Assembly: GCF_031085375.1 (NCBI RefSeq) | Contig: NZ_JAVCWF010000001.1 | Span: 248,001-312,000 of the forward strand | Reading direction: 5' to 3' | From: Lactiplantibacillus brownii | Lineage (GTDB): Bacteria > Bacillota > Bacilli > Lactobacillales > Lactobacillaceae | DNA length: 64,000 bases | Shown here: positions 9,356 to 17,699 of the stretch, piece after piece | Numbering within the stretch: the first letter of the stretch is position 1 | How the letters are laid out: each line of letters begins with the position of its first letter | The notes under the pieces: generated by a model | What the model saw: only the letters and a program-made list of their open reading frames with translations | The model's database searches: none | What the model was told of the DNA's origin: nothing | Program-made: the position numbers and the translations under genes

Positions 9356-9868
9356 TCAGTAACGCCAGAATTGCCACCACGGATGTTGCGGTTGTGGGGT
9401 GGCTTGTTGGTCTAACTTAACCAGGACTTGGTTCAAACGTTGATTAAGTGAGTCGAGTCGGCGAATCATGATCTGTTGTTGTTTCAGAAGTTCGGCATTT
9501 GTCGGTTCATTGGGGGTAACCGGTGGCGTGTCGACAACTTTTTTAGCGGCGGTTGGTTGCCGAGTCACGGTTTTTTCAACGACCAAAGTGGTTTTGGGTT
9601 GTGGCTGATTGAAACTTTGTTGTAACGCTTCGGCCAGAGTAGTCCCGTGTTCGGTTAAGGTGATGGCATCCTTGAATGCGGCTAAATCTGCGGCGGTGTA
9701 TAAGCGATGGCTGGTCCCGCTGCTACGAAATAGATCTTCATTATTGAGCTGTTTTTCAATCATGGTGCTGTACTTACGCAAGGTAACAGCCTTGATACCA
9801 AGTTGATCTGCGGCGACCGAAGCGACTAGTTTAGTCGTTTGATCTGATTGGCTCGTTTGAGTTGTCAT
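9356..9868 (-). CDS. Small DNA-binding protein with MerR-like HTH
   Basis: This 170-residue protein has an N-terminal winged-helix/MerR-like segment (VASVAADQLGIKAVTLRKYSTMIE, then RLYTAADLAAFKDA). It continues with a polar linker rich in Thr and Pro and a short helix (NAELLKQQQIMIRRLDSLNQRLNQVL) that could form a coiled coil. It ends in an unusual tryptophan-rich tail, HPWWQFWRY. The layout recalls RacA/plasmid-partition-like HTH proteins of lactobacilli, but the function is not known. The start is supported by AAGGAGG. The promoter region has TATAAT and two ATATCG repeats, which could serve autoregulation. Confidence 0.65.
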   Translation of the reverse strand: MTTQTSQSDQTTKLVASVAADQLGIKAVTLRKYSTMIEKQLNNEDLFRSSGTSHRLYTAADLAAFKDAITLTEHGTTLAEALQQSFNQPQPKTTLVVEKTVTRQPTAAKKVVDTPPVTPNEPTNAELLKQQQIMIRRLDSLNQRLNQVLVKLDQQATPQPQHPWWQFWRY

Positions 9869-10043
9869 GAAAATTCCTCCTTATATCGTTTCTATAACGC
9901 TATTATATCGAATTTTGAACAGTTTGCGTAGGGAATTGCTTATTGTGAGTTGGTTGAGCGAGTGGTCACGAACAGACGACACGAAGTTTTAGGCCAAAAC
10001 GTGCTATGATAAAAAGTAACTTGAGTTGAAATGAGGAATCAAA

Positions 10044-10376
10044 ATGATTGAACCAGTCAATGGGACCGAGTTTGAGACGGTCGCTGATGGGACTGACTTA
10101 ACGGTGGTTGATTTTTGGGCAGATTGGTGTGGCCCGTGCAAGATGCAGACACCAGCACTGGAAGCTTTGGACGAAGACTATGATGGCAAAATTAAGTTTG
10201 CATCATTGGACGTTGATGCTAACAAAGCCATTGCGGAACACTTTGAAATTATGAGTATTCCGGCTTTGGTGATCTTTAAGCATGGTCAGCCCGCTGAAAA
10301 AGTCGTTGGGTTTCATCCCCAAGCAGCATTAAAAAAATATTTGGATCAGAAGTTGGCAGAAGTAACGGCTGACTGA
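10044..10376 (+). CDS. trxA: Thioredoxin
   Basis: This 110-residue cytosolic protein reduces protein disulfides. The active site WCGPC is at residues 28-32 in the usual context VDFWADWCGPCK, and the cis-proline loop reads SIPALV. It is of normal size and complete. GAGGAAT precedes the ATG. It stands alone with its own terminator. Several thioredoxins exist in L. plantarum, so the symbol does not give the paralogue. Confidence 0.95.
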   Translation: MIEPVNGTEFETVADGTDLTVVDFWADWCGPCKMQTPALEALDEDYDGKIKFASLDVDANKAIAEHFEIMSIPALVIFKHGQPAEKVVGFHPQAALKKYLDQKLAEVTAD

Positions 10377-10380
10377 AGGC

Positions 10381-10411
10381 AGGGTAACCGTCAGTTGATG
10401 GTTGCCTTTTT
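10381..10411 (+). terminator. Terminator of thioredoxin gene
   Basis: A short hairpin (AGGGTAACC with GGTTGCCT) followed by a T-rich run lies directly after the stop codon. Confidence 0.6.
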
Positions 10412-10626
10412 ATTTATTTTTTAATAATCGTGATAATCGGCAAGGGGTGTCAAATTAAATTCAGCTGATAATGGCTCATTAATTGTGGGAGTCTCAAGGT
10501 GTGGCCGCGGCCGAGCTATTAATAATTAAAACCAGCTTTTGAAACTTAATATAAGTCAATTTTCGGTGGTATCCTTAATTAACTTGTGTACAAATTTATT
10601 TTGATCTGAGAAAGGTGATTTGATGA

Positions 10627-10872
10627 ATGAAAAAATTGACCTTATTAGTTAGCGTGGGGATCACCATGGCAGGAGCCATTTTAATCCATCAGCAGCAACA
10701 CCAAGTTGCCACTAGGCACGTGCGGCACGGGGAAGCGATGACGACTTCGTATCGACATCATCCAGTTCGCAGTCTAGTGGTTGCTGGCACTTTACCGAGT
10801 GACTGGCAGATACAACCATCACCAACTACGCCGCAATTACCAATCAATAATTTGGCACAATTAGCGGTTTGA
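10627..10872 (+). CDS. Small secreted or membrane-attached protein of unknown function
   Basis: This 81-residue protein starts MKKLTLLVSVGITMAGAILI, a short positively charged start plus hydrophobic core that looks like a signal peptide or membrane anchor. The rest is polar and rich in His, Gln and Thr with no recognisable domain. AAAGGTGAT precedes the ATG. An earlier ATG at 10623 opens only a 9-codon frame that overlaps this start. It is monocistronic and ends at a strong terminator. No function can be assigned. Confidence 0.55.
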   Translation: MKKLTLLVSVGITMAGAILIHQQQHQVATRHVRHGEAMTTSYRHHPVRSLVVAGTLPSDWQIQPSPTTPQLPINNLAQLAV

Positions 10873-10893
10873 CTTAAACGGAAACTTTCAAGA

Positions 10894-10941
10894 AAAATAG
10901 CCTCTGACAGACGAAATTTCACGTTTGTCAGAGGCTATTTT
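10894..10941. terminator. Bidirectional terminator
   Basis: A 16-bp stem (10894-10909 with 10926-10941), extended inward by ACG/CGT, carries A and T runs on both sides. It serves the convergent genes at 10627-10872 and 10946-11332. Confidence 0.85.
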
Positions 10942-10945
10942 GTCG

Positions 10946-11332
10946 TTATAAATTTGAATACAAGGTTTCAATCAAATCGTCACTGTTGGAGATCAGTTGG
11001 CGATTTAATGAAATCAAATATCCCGGTTGAGTCGGGTTCAGAATATTATGAAATGTATCTTGAATGATACAACCAGTCATGGAGAAAGTCGCTTGATGAT
11101 TTTGCACGATAATGGTAAACGTCTGCCGATCGTTGGTCACGACGACGTTTACGCCCAGTAAGTGTGTTAAATTTAACCCTAAAGTTGCGGTTGAATTCGT
11201 TAGACCTAAGATACCAGTCTTAGTGATCAGCCGCAGACATTCATCAACGCGTTCTAGCGCAGCGTACATCGAAAATTTGTGTGTCGATTGTTCGTGTGGT
11301 TTGCGTAGAAACGGTCCGACAACTAAGTTCAT
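10946..11332 (-). CDS. Conserved hypothetical protein
   Basis: This 128-residue soluble protein starts MNLVVGPFLRKPHEQSTHKF and has alternating hydrophobic positions suggesting an alpha/beta fold. No signal peptide or known motif is seen. The ATG is preceded by a GGGGGG run. It shares a terminator with the convergent small gene. Upstream lies a perfect palindrome (11413-11432) that may regulate it. Confidence 0.6.
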   Translation of the reverse strand: MNLVVGPFLRKPHEQSTHKFSMYAALERVDECLRLITKTGILGLTNSTATLGLNLTHLLGVNVVVTNDRQTFTIIVQNHQATFSMTGCIIQDTFHNILNPTQPGYLISLNRQLISNSDDLIETLYSNL

Positions 11333-11412
11333 AAAGATCCCCCCAAATCCTTATTTGATAACTCCAGCATACGGAATTATCGCGCGAGATTCGACTATTG
11401 CGACTTCTCAGC

Positions 11413-11432
11413 AAGGTTAATTGATTAACCTT
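11413..11432. promoter_or_regulatory. Palindrome upstream of the hypothetical gene
   Basis: The sequence AAGGTTAATTGATTAACCTT is a perfect inverted repeat of 9-bp arms around a 2-bp centre, about 80 bp upstream of the start at 11332. It looks like a dimeric regulator site; the protein is unknown. Confidence 0.4.
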
Positions 11433-11514
11433 ACGGGGGGATTGGTAAGCCAGGTTAACAAGTAAATGCTTGGACGGTTAGCCAACGCTAGACCTAGCCT
11501 GTTTTAGACCGTTA

Positions 11515-11985
11515 TTATTTTTTTGCGGTTTTAGCGGTGGCTTCCTTACGAGATTTGACTGCTAACTCTGGGAACCAGATGGCGATTTCATGATGCGCGT
11601 TTTCACGACTATCGGAAGTGTGGATCACATTACGCAGGATGCCGTCGGGATATTCATGGGCGAAATCCCCGCGAATCGTGCCGGGTTGAGCATCATTTGG
11701 CCGTGTCTTACCCGCTAAATTATGGACGGACTTGACGACGCCGGTGCCACTGACAATGATTGCGACTAATGGCCCTTCTGTCATATAGGTCTCAATTTCA
11801 GCGAAATACGGCTTTTCTACTTTTTCACGATAGTGTTGTTGTAATTGTTCAGGAGTGGCACTGATTACTTTTAAAGCGACAATTTGATAACTTTTACGTT
11901 CTAAACGGGAAATGATCTCACCGATGTGTCCTTCAGCGACGCCATCGGGTTTAACGAGTACTAAAGTTTTTTCTGAATTTGCCAT
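11515..11985 (-). CDS. ndk: Nucleoside-diphosphate kinase
   Basis: This enzyme moves the terminal phosphate between nucleoside di- and triphosphates through a phosphohistidine. The start KTLVLVKPDGVAEGHIGEI is the conserved N-terminal strand, and NVIHTSDSRENAHHEIAIWF carries the active-site histidine in the NxxHxSD motif. The ATG at 11983-11985 (MANSEKT) is chosen because GAGGAGG lies 9 bases upstream; the longer open frame reads through this ribosome binding site. The protein has 156 residues, with a Lys/Ala-rich tail (KSRKEATAKTAKK) slightly longer than usual. It is monocistronic. Confidence 0.93.
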   Translation of the reverse strand: MANSEKTLVLVKPDGVAEGHIGEIISRLERKSYQIVALKVISATPEQLQQHYREKVEKPYFAEIETYMTEGPLVAIIVSGTGVVKSVHNLAGKTRPNDAQPGTIRGDFAHEYPDGILRNVIHTSDSRENAHHEIAIWFPELAVKSRKEATAKTAKK

Positions 11986-12166
11986 AATGAAATTCCTCCT
12001 CAATTTTAGAAAACGCTTTCATTCCTTGATAACTTAAATTGTAGCTGAATGCATGGCGGGCGTCAATGGAAGACCAAGTTAATTACTGAAATATCAGCAC
12101 AATCCTTTCGTTTTGCCGGCACAAATCGTTATAATGGAAACAGTTAAAAACAAAGGATTGATGTTC

Positions 12167-13516
12167 ATGCCACCACTTGATTTATCACATATTCGCCAAC
12201 ATCATACTGTGGCCGAACTGATCGCGTTAGGCAAAGCGCGCCGGTTGGTCACATCGTTTGATCAACTAGGGTCATTTACGCCGGTTGAGCGGGATGCAGG
12301 CGCATTTTTGAAACACGTTCGAGAAATGTTAGTTCCCGAATTATTGCCATTACGACGTGACCGGATGGCTGCGTCAACATTTGCCTTTTTCCGGGGTTCG
12401 GTCGAACTCATGGATTATGATTTAGATTATCAAAATTCAACTGAAATTCCTGCCGTTGTTTGTGGCGACGCGCATATTGGAAACTTTGGGTTTTATGCCT
12501 CGCCGGAACGTCGGTTGGTCTTTGACCTGAATGATTTCGATGAAGCGGGCGTTCACCCTTGGGAATGGGATCTGCGACGGCTGCTTGTCAGTATTATCTT
12601 GGCAGCACGCGATTCTGACTTTAAGCCTAAGCGAGTGGACAAGCTCGTTCGTGAAGCGAGTGCCAGCTATCGTGAAGCCATCAAACGGATGTTTAATCAG
12701 ACTACCCTAGAGCGTTTCTATCGGGATAATGAAGTCCAAGCTGTCCTGAACTTTGGCGGTGAACCGGAAGATACTGCGGATTTCATTGCTGACTTGGTCA
12801 AAAAGGCAACTAAGCGTAATTCAGAACAAGTCGTTCGAAAATTCACGTGGACGAACAGCAATGGTGAACGCCAGTTTAAAGATAACGCGCCACGGTCGGT
12901 GCATATTGATAAAAAGACCTATCAGGCGTTGAAACAAGGAATTACGCAGTATCTCCAGACGGTGCGGACGGATGTCGCATTGTTGTTGTCGCAATATGAA
13001 GTAACCGATATTATTCGTCATAGCGTAGGCGTCGGAAGCTTTGGCTCACTTTGCTATTTAGTCTTATTGACGAGTACGGATGGGAGCCACATGGTTTTGC
13101 AGATTAAGGAAGCCTTGCCGACCCGGAAAGTTGGTAGTCAGTCACGACAAGCCTTGACCGCCGCGATGGAACTGACAGAAGGCCAACGAATCGTCAGTTC
13201 ACAGCGAATCTTGCAATCGACTTCGGATGTCTTTTTAGGGTATTTCCAAATGGCTGATAAGAGTTTTTATGTCCGGCAATTCCGTGACATGAAAGAGTCG
13301 ATCGATATTCCAACCTTGTCGTGGGGCCAATTTCAGGCTTACGCGAATACTTGTGCCATGATTTTGGCACAAGCCCATGCCCAAAGCCCAACCGCTGCGA
13401 TGATTCGGGGCTATATTGGCAGTTCAACGAAATTCGATGACGCCATGGCTAATTGGGCCGAAGCGTATGTTACGCAGGTTGAAGATGATTATCAGACGTT
13501 CTTAGACTTAGTCTGA
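12167..13516 (+). CDS. DUF2252 family protein
   Basis: This protein of about 449 residues belongs to the DUF2252 family, which has a kinase-like fold. The motif CGDAHIGNFGFY followed by VFDLNDFDEAGVHPWEWDLRRL matches the catalytic-loop and DFN-like segments of aminoglycoside-phosphotransferase-type proteins. Later segments VGSFGSLCYLVLL and LQIKEA resemble the nucleotide loop region of the same family, in circular order. The substrate is unknown. The ATG at 12167 has AAAGGA 9 bases upstream; an ATG at 12161 is a close alternative. It is monocistronic and ends at a terminator shared with map. Confidence 0.8.
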   Translation: MPPLDLSHIRQHHTVAELIALGKARRLVTSFDQLGSFTPVERDAGAFLKHVREMLVPELLPLRRDRMAASTFAFFRGSVELMDYDLDYQNSTEIPAVVCGDAHIGNFGFYASPERRLVFDLNDFDEAGVHPWEWDLRRLLVSIILAARDSDFKPKRVDKLVREASASYREAIKRMFNQTTLERFYRDNEVQAVLNFGGEPEDTADFIADLVKKATKRNSEQVVRKFTWTNSNGERQFKDNAPRSVHIDKKTYQALKQGITQYLQTVRTDVALLLSQYEVTDIIRHSVGVGSFGSLCYLVLLTSTDGSHMVLQIKEALPTRKVGSQSRQALTAAMELTEGQRIVSSQRILQSTSDVFLGYFQMADKSFYVRQFRDMKESIDIPTLSWGQFQAYANTCAMILAQAHAQSPTAAMIRGYIGSSTKFDDAMANWAEAYVTQVEDDYQTFLDLV

Positions 13517-13541
13517 AATTAGTAAATAATTATTTGGTGTT

Positions 13542-13582
13542 AAAAAAATTCCGCTGGCAAATTAATGTCAGCGGATTTTTTT
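13542..13582. terminator. Bidirectional terminator
   Basis: A stem (ATTCCGCTG with CAGCGGAT) with long A and T runs on both sides lies between the convergent DUF2252 and map genes. Confidence 0.85.
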
Positions 13583-13586
13583 ACGA

Positions 13587-14375
13587 TTATTTCAATAAAT
13601 ACTTAGCGTCAAAATCATGGTCGTATGAAGATAAGATCTTGGGACCATCATCAGTTACTACTAAAGTGTGTTCATATTGGCAGCTAAGGCTACCATCCAT
13701 AGTCCGCACCGTCCAGCCGTCATCAGCGGTTTCGCCAGAGCGCCAGTCGCCAACGTTAACCATTGGTTCGATGGTGATAGTCATCCCAGCCTTTAAGCGG
13801 GTGCCATGACCAGCTTCGCCATAATGAGGGACATCTGGTTTTTCGTGCATCGTCGGTCCAATGCCATGGCCAATGTATTCACGGACGACGCCGTAGCCCA
13901 TTTGGTTTTCAGCGTAGTTTTGGATAGCCCAGCCAATGTCACCAATACGGTTACCAACAACAGCTTGGTCGATGCCAAGGTACAAAGCCTTCCAGGTAAC
14001 GTCCATTAATTTTTGTACTTCTGGTGACGCTGTACCGGCAACAAAGGCGTGGCAAGAGTCACTCAAGTAACCATGATAGTTAATAACGGTATCCACTTTT
14101 AATAAGTCGCCGTCTTTAATTAAGATGTCTTTGCTAGGGCAGCCGTGACAAATCATGTCATTGACGCTGACACAAGTTGAGTATTTGTAGCCTTCAAAGT
14201 TGAGTTCGCCAGGGGTGGCATCATGCGCAATGATATATTCATAAGCGTAGTGGTCAACATCCCAAGTTGTTAGTCCGGGTTTAATATAATCTGCGAGTGC
14301 ATGAAACAGACCGACCATAATATCGCCAGCTGCTTGCATACCCTTAATCTCGCGATCTGATTTAAGAGTTATCAT
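13587..14375 (-). CDS. map: Methionine aminopeptidase type I
   Basis: This enzyme removes the first methionine from new proteins. The metal ligands are in place: aspartates in KVDTVINYHGYLSD, histidine in GHGIGPTMHE, and glutamates in TIEPMV and CQYEHTLVV. The start ATG at 14373-14375 (MITLKSDREIKGM) is supported by GGAGG upstream; the longer open frame to 14462 adds residues unlike the family. The protein has 262 residues. It is convergent to the DUF2252 gene. Confidence 0.93.
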   Translation of the reverse strand: MITLKSDREIKGMQAAGDIMVGLFHALADYIKPGLTTWDVDHYAYEYIIAHDATPGELNFEGYKYSTCVSVNDMICHGCPSKDILIKDGDLLKVDTVINYHGYLSDSCHAFVAGTASPEVQKLMDVTWKALYLGIDQAVVGNRIGDIGWAIQNYAENQMGYGVVREYIGHGIGPTMHEKPDVPHYGEAGHGTRLKAGMTITIEPMVNVGDWRSGETADDGWTVRTMDGSLSCQYEHTLVVTDDGPKILSSYDHDFDAKYLLK

Positions 14376-14557
14376 TTTGCCTTTTTTCCTCCAAAAAAAT
14401 TTAAATATTGTAAGTGAAAAAGTTTCCATATCTAGTATACTCCAGGCAAGTCTTTCCGACAAAAAGCAAAATTGTGAGTAGTGGTAGTCAGGTACTTAAA
14501 AAATGATCTTTCATGAAATACAGGAATGTTGTCGCTGTTAGTGCGGTTTGAGCTTGG

Positions 14558-15415
14558 TTATATATGGGTAAGCTGATTGGTTGATTCTTTGAGATAGGTC
14601 GTAAATATGAGGGCTAGTTTGTTGCTCCCAAGGAATTTTAGCGCCTGAATAACTTCCTCATAATGAGACGTATCCGTGGTCTCACCTTGGATGAAGGCTA
14701 ATAAGTTATTAAAAAAGCGTAAACAGGCATGTTCAAATACTAAGTCGTCTGCGAGGGTGATTTGCCTCATCTTCTGTAAAACACTGGTTGCAGTGGTCCA
14801 TTCGTGCCGGTCAATCGATAATATTAATACATTGACAAGCATTCTAAAGGATTCACTGCCATAACTTCTCAAAGATGAATATGCACTCAAATTGCTTAAA
14901 GTTTTAAATATGACTACGTTGATGAAATCAGTTGAAAAAATAAACATACAATTATTAAAAAGTACGGTTTCATAGTGAGTCCAAGTTTCGATCCTTATCA
15001 AATAGTCATGCAGAATTTGTTCACAAGTCTCATCGCTTTTATGCTGTAATTTCTTTTTGAGAATGACTAATAGGCAATATAGATGAAGCTCTCTAGTGCT
15101 ATTGTTTTTGATGGCCGCATATTCTTTAATCATATTGGTTAGTGCTTGGATATTTTTATTTTCAAACTCGTTTTGGGCTTTAGTGTAATCTAAGAATATT
15201 TTTTCTTGATTGAAATTTTCTTTGATAAAATAAAATTCGTCAAAGGTGACATTGAGTTTTTCAAGGATGAATCGAAACTTGGTGATTGAAGTATTTACTT
15301 GGTCGTGCGATATCCTGTAATAATTTTGTCTACTAATTTCGGTACCACATATAGCCGTTAAAGAAATATTTTTCCGTTGTCTCAAGTATTCGATTGTTTC
15401 CCCAGTTTTCATCAA
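14558..15415 (-). CDS. Rgg-like transcriptional regulator
   Basis: This 285-residue protein has an N-terminal Cro/C1-type helix-turn-helix (GETIEYLRQRKNISLTAICG...SRQNYYRI) and a long all-helical C-terminal region, as in Rgg/RopB-type peptide-responsive regulators. It is AT-rich relative to its surroundings. It is divergent from an ABC exporter pair, and an inverted repeat lies between them. It probably controls that exporter; whether it senses a peptide pheromone is not shown. No clear cognate peptide gene was found beside it. Confidence 0.75.
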   Translation of the reverse strand: MMKTGETIEYLRQRKNISLTAICGTEISRQNYYRISHDQVNTSITKFRFILEKLNVTFDEFYFIKENFNQEKIFLDYTKAQNEFENKNIQALTNMIKEYAAIKNNSTRELHLYCLLVILKKKLQHKSDETCEQILHDYLIRIETWTHYETVLFNNCMFIFSTDFINVVIFKTLSNLSAYSSLRSYGSESFRMLVNVLILSIDRHEWTTATSVLQKMRQITLADDLVFEHACLRFFNNLLAFIQGETTDTSHYEEVIQALKFLGSNKLALIFTTYLKESTNQLTHI

Positions 15416-15436
15416 AATTCACCCCATAGTCAAAAT

Positions 15437-15456
15437 CTGTCTCACATCTGAGACAG
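15437..15456. promoter_or_regulatory. Inverted repeat between Rgg-like regulator and ABC exporter
   Basis: CTGTCTCA-CATC-TGAGACAG is a perfect inverted repeat of 8-bp arms in the divergent intergenic region. It is the best candidate for the regulator's binding site. Confidence 0.5.
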
Positions 15457-15540
15457 TTGGTGAGTTTATGTTACCAAAAACAATCCTGTGTTGAAAAAGA
15501 ATTACCCTTGTCTTGTAAAAGGAGAGGGGGGTATTCCAAA

Positions 15541-16467
15541 ATGCAAGTAAGCGATAGCTTAATAGAATTTAGAAATGTCGATAAAACACTTGGAAAACGG
15601 AAAGTTATTCGAGATCTAAGCTTTAAAATTGAAAAGGGGAAAATTTTTGCATTGCTTGGTCCGAATGGCGCGGGTAAAACAACCACAATTCGTTTATTGA
15701 CAGGGTTGCTAGCACCTACGAGTGGTCAGATAGTGTTCTCAAATAAAAGTAATCAACAAATTGACGATACGTTCAGACAAAATATTGGTGTTCAAGATGA
15801 TGGTAACCTATATGACAATCTGACTGTTATAGAGAATTTGGACTTGTGGGGTGATTTTTATCAGATGCCACAGGAGTTGAAACATCATCAGATTGATGAA
15901 ATTTTACGCTTTTTTGATTTATTCGATCGAAAGAATTCTAAGGTTGGTCAACTTAGTAAGGGAATGCGGCAAAAAGTCAGTATCGCAAGAGCTGTATTCC
16001 ATAAACCCAAACTCTTAATTTTAGATGAGCCAACTTCTGGATTGGATCCACAGGCGATGGATAATTTGACACATTATTTAAAAAAGCTAGTCAAAAGTAG
16101 GAATATGACAGTTATGATGTGTACTCATCAATTACAGGGACTTGAGAAAATAGCCGATTCGATTGGTATCCTTAAAGAGGGTAACTTGATTCAGTACGGT
16201 GAATCACGTGAAATTATTGAAGCGTTTTGGCCCAATGTAGTCTATCAAGTTGTAGCAACGCCAATTGACAAAGCTAATATTCTTTTAAATAAGGATAAGA
16301 ATGTCAAATCAGTTTGCAACGCTGACGTCTTTGAAGTGAGTTTAAATGCGGGTGCAACTATTGCAAATGTGGTGACTGATCTGGTTGAAAATAATGTTTC
16401 TGTAAGCATGGTCGAAAAAGTTGATCATACAATAAAAGAAGTTTATTTTGAGACGATAGGAAGGTAG
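15541..16467 (+). CDS. ABC transporter ATP-binding protein
   Basis: This 308-residue ATPase has Walker A LLGPNGAGKTTTIRLL, signature LSKGMRQKVSIARA, Walker B LLILDEPTSGLDP and a switch histidine in MMCTHQLQG. It is of the CcmA/DrrA-like exporter type, with a C-terminal extension after about residue 220. The ATG at 15541 follows GGAGAGGGGGG; the longer frame from 15457 has no support. It is 5 bp from the permease gene and both are AT-rich, suggesting a transferred module. The substrate is unknown; drug, lantibiotic or peptide export are possible. Confidence 0.88.
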   Translation: MQVSDSLIEFRNVDKTLGKRKVIRDLSFKIEKGKIFALLGPNGAGKTTTIRLLTGLLAPTSGQIVFSNKSNQQIDDTFRQNIGVQDDGNLYDNLTVIENLDLWGDFYQMPQELKHHQIDEILRFFDLFDRKNSKVGQLSKGMRQKVSIARAVFHKPKLLILDEPTSGLDPQAMDNLTHYLKKLVKSRNMTVMMCTHQLQGLEKIADSIGILKEGNLIQYGESREIIEAFWPNVVYQVVATPIDKANILLNKDKNVKSVCNADVFEVSLNAGATIANVVTDLVENNVSVSMVEKVDHTIKEVYFETIGR

Positions 16468-16472
16468 GATTA

Positions 16473-17285
16473 ATGATTAACTTAGGTCGTGTCAAAACGC
16501 TTGTCAAAAAAGACCTGCTTGGAATCAAAAATGATAAAGTAACGCTCTTACCACTATGTTTATTGCCGTTAGTGTTCAGCTTGATTTTACCTACTATTTT
16601 ACTGTTGGGTGGTGAAAAAAGTACGGTGATTAATGATATTGGCGGCGTAAGTTCATTTATGACCAATTTGAATACTACGATTATTCCGCACAATATACCG
16701 TCAGAATATGTCGAGATATATGCGATCTTAATGTATTTTTTCATTCCAATATTCGCATTAATTCCAGTGATGCTTGCTACGGTAATTGCGAGCTCGAGCT
16801 TTGTTGGAGAAAAGGAAAACAAAACAATCGAGGGGTTACTGTATACGCCACTCACCAACAGTGAACTAGTTTTGGGGAAAATACTTGCAGCAGCGATTCC
16901 AGCAATGCTTGCTACTTGGGTATCAATTCTTATTTATGGGATATTGCTTGATACGCTGGGTTTGAATGTCTTTAAGACAATGATTTTCCCAAATGTGACT
17001 TGGATATTGGTGGCATTATTTTTGGATCCTTGCATTGTTTTCCTAGCAATAGCCCTAGTTATCTTCGTTGCCCAGCGCGTGAAAACCAGTAAAGCGGCCC
17101 AATCAGTGGCTATGATACTTATTCTACCAATCATCGTAGGAGTTATTTCTCAAGCAAGTGGTGCAGTTCTACTAGGAATACGCGCAGTTTTGATTGTTAC
17201 GGTATTGTTGTTGTTAATTGATTTATTCATATTTGTGGTTGTTGTGAAACGTTTCAATCGAGAAAAATACATTTTAAAAATATAG
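16473..17285 (+). CDS. ABC transporter permease (ABC-2 type)
   Basis: This 270-residue membrane protein has about six hydrophobic segments and the ABC-2/NatB-like motif FVGEKENKTIEGLLYTPLTNSE, which links to the ATPase. One long extracytoplasmic loop (about residues 45-75) follows the first segment. It forms a full half-transporter with the upstream ATPase, with which it is almost certainly co-transcribed. The order Rgg-like regulator/ABC pair suggests self-contained regulation. Confidence 0.85.
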   Translation: MINLGRVKTLVKKDLLGIKNDKVTLLPLCLLPLVFSLILPTILLLGGEKSTVINDIGGVSSFMTNLNTTIIPHNIPSEYVEIYAILMYFFIPIFALIPVMLATVIASSSFVGEKENKTIEGLLYTPLTNSELVLGKILAAAIPAMLATWVSILIYGILLDTLGLNVFKTMIFPNVTWILVALFLDPCIVFLAIALVIFVAQRVKTSKAAQSVAMILILPIIVGVISQASGAVLLGIRAVLIVTVLLLLIDLFIFVVVVKRFNREKYILKI

Positions 17286-17546
17286 TAATGATTTTCTGAA
17301 GGTATGTAGGACTAAATGATAATAGGTGATAAGGTTCGATTGGGGGCATGAATTTTTCACAGCGTGATATTTCAAGTACATGTACACTGCTGATAAACGA
17401 AGGATCAGTCAGCTCTTCTATAAGCGCTGATGATTGTTTTCGAGGTAAGTGGGAGTCAGATAATAATTGTAAAAAAATTCGCCCGCACAAAAACACCGTG
17501 CTGACGGGAAGAAATCGGATTCGTTGTTTACAACTGAATTAATATT
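17286..17546. other. Intergenic stretch without a convincing gene
   Basis: Between the ABC permease and the Pnu transporter promoter I see no supported gene. A plus-strand frame at 17348-17542 (64 codons, four Cys) has its GGGGG only one base before the ATG, and a minus-strand frame at 17254-17496 starts with GTG and no ribosome binding site. The base composition is AT-rich like the ABC module. Confidence 0.5.
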
Positions 17547-17576
17547 TTGAAATTAGTCCTTTTCATCGTGGAAGAT

Positions 17577-17630
17577 AATGATACAATATATAGTGTTGTT
17601 TCGAACGGAAGCACTACATATGGTAGTGTG
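17577..17630 (+). promoter_or_regulatory. Promoter with two NrdR-like boxes upstream of the Pnu transporter
   Basis: Box 1 at 17583-17596 (ACAATATATAGTGT, reverse complement ACACTATATATTGT) matches the NrdR consensus. It overlaps an extended -10 element, TGATACAAT (17579-17587). Box 2 at 17612-17628 (CACTACATATGGTAGTG) is a looser palindrome. The box centres are about 31 bp apart, close to three helical turns, as is usual for NrdR site pairs. Confidence 0.65.
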
Positions 17631-17699
17631 AGTCGTAATGGTTGGCCAACTATAATGACGCAACGGCATATTATTAGTCACGGAAAGAGGAATTTGATT

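Noticed and set aside
10440..10560. Further fragment of the dispersed repeat upstream of the small secreted gene
   Set aside because: Only short matches (GCTCATTAATTG, GTGGCCGCG) are shared, too little to separate from chance.
16358..16858. 166-codon minus-strand frame over the ABC genes
   Set aside because: It overlaps the ends of two clear ABC genes and its translation is a composition artefact of membrane-protein DNA.
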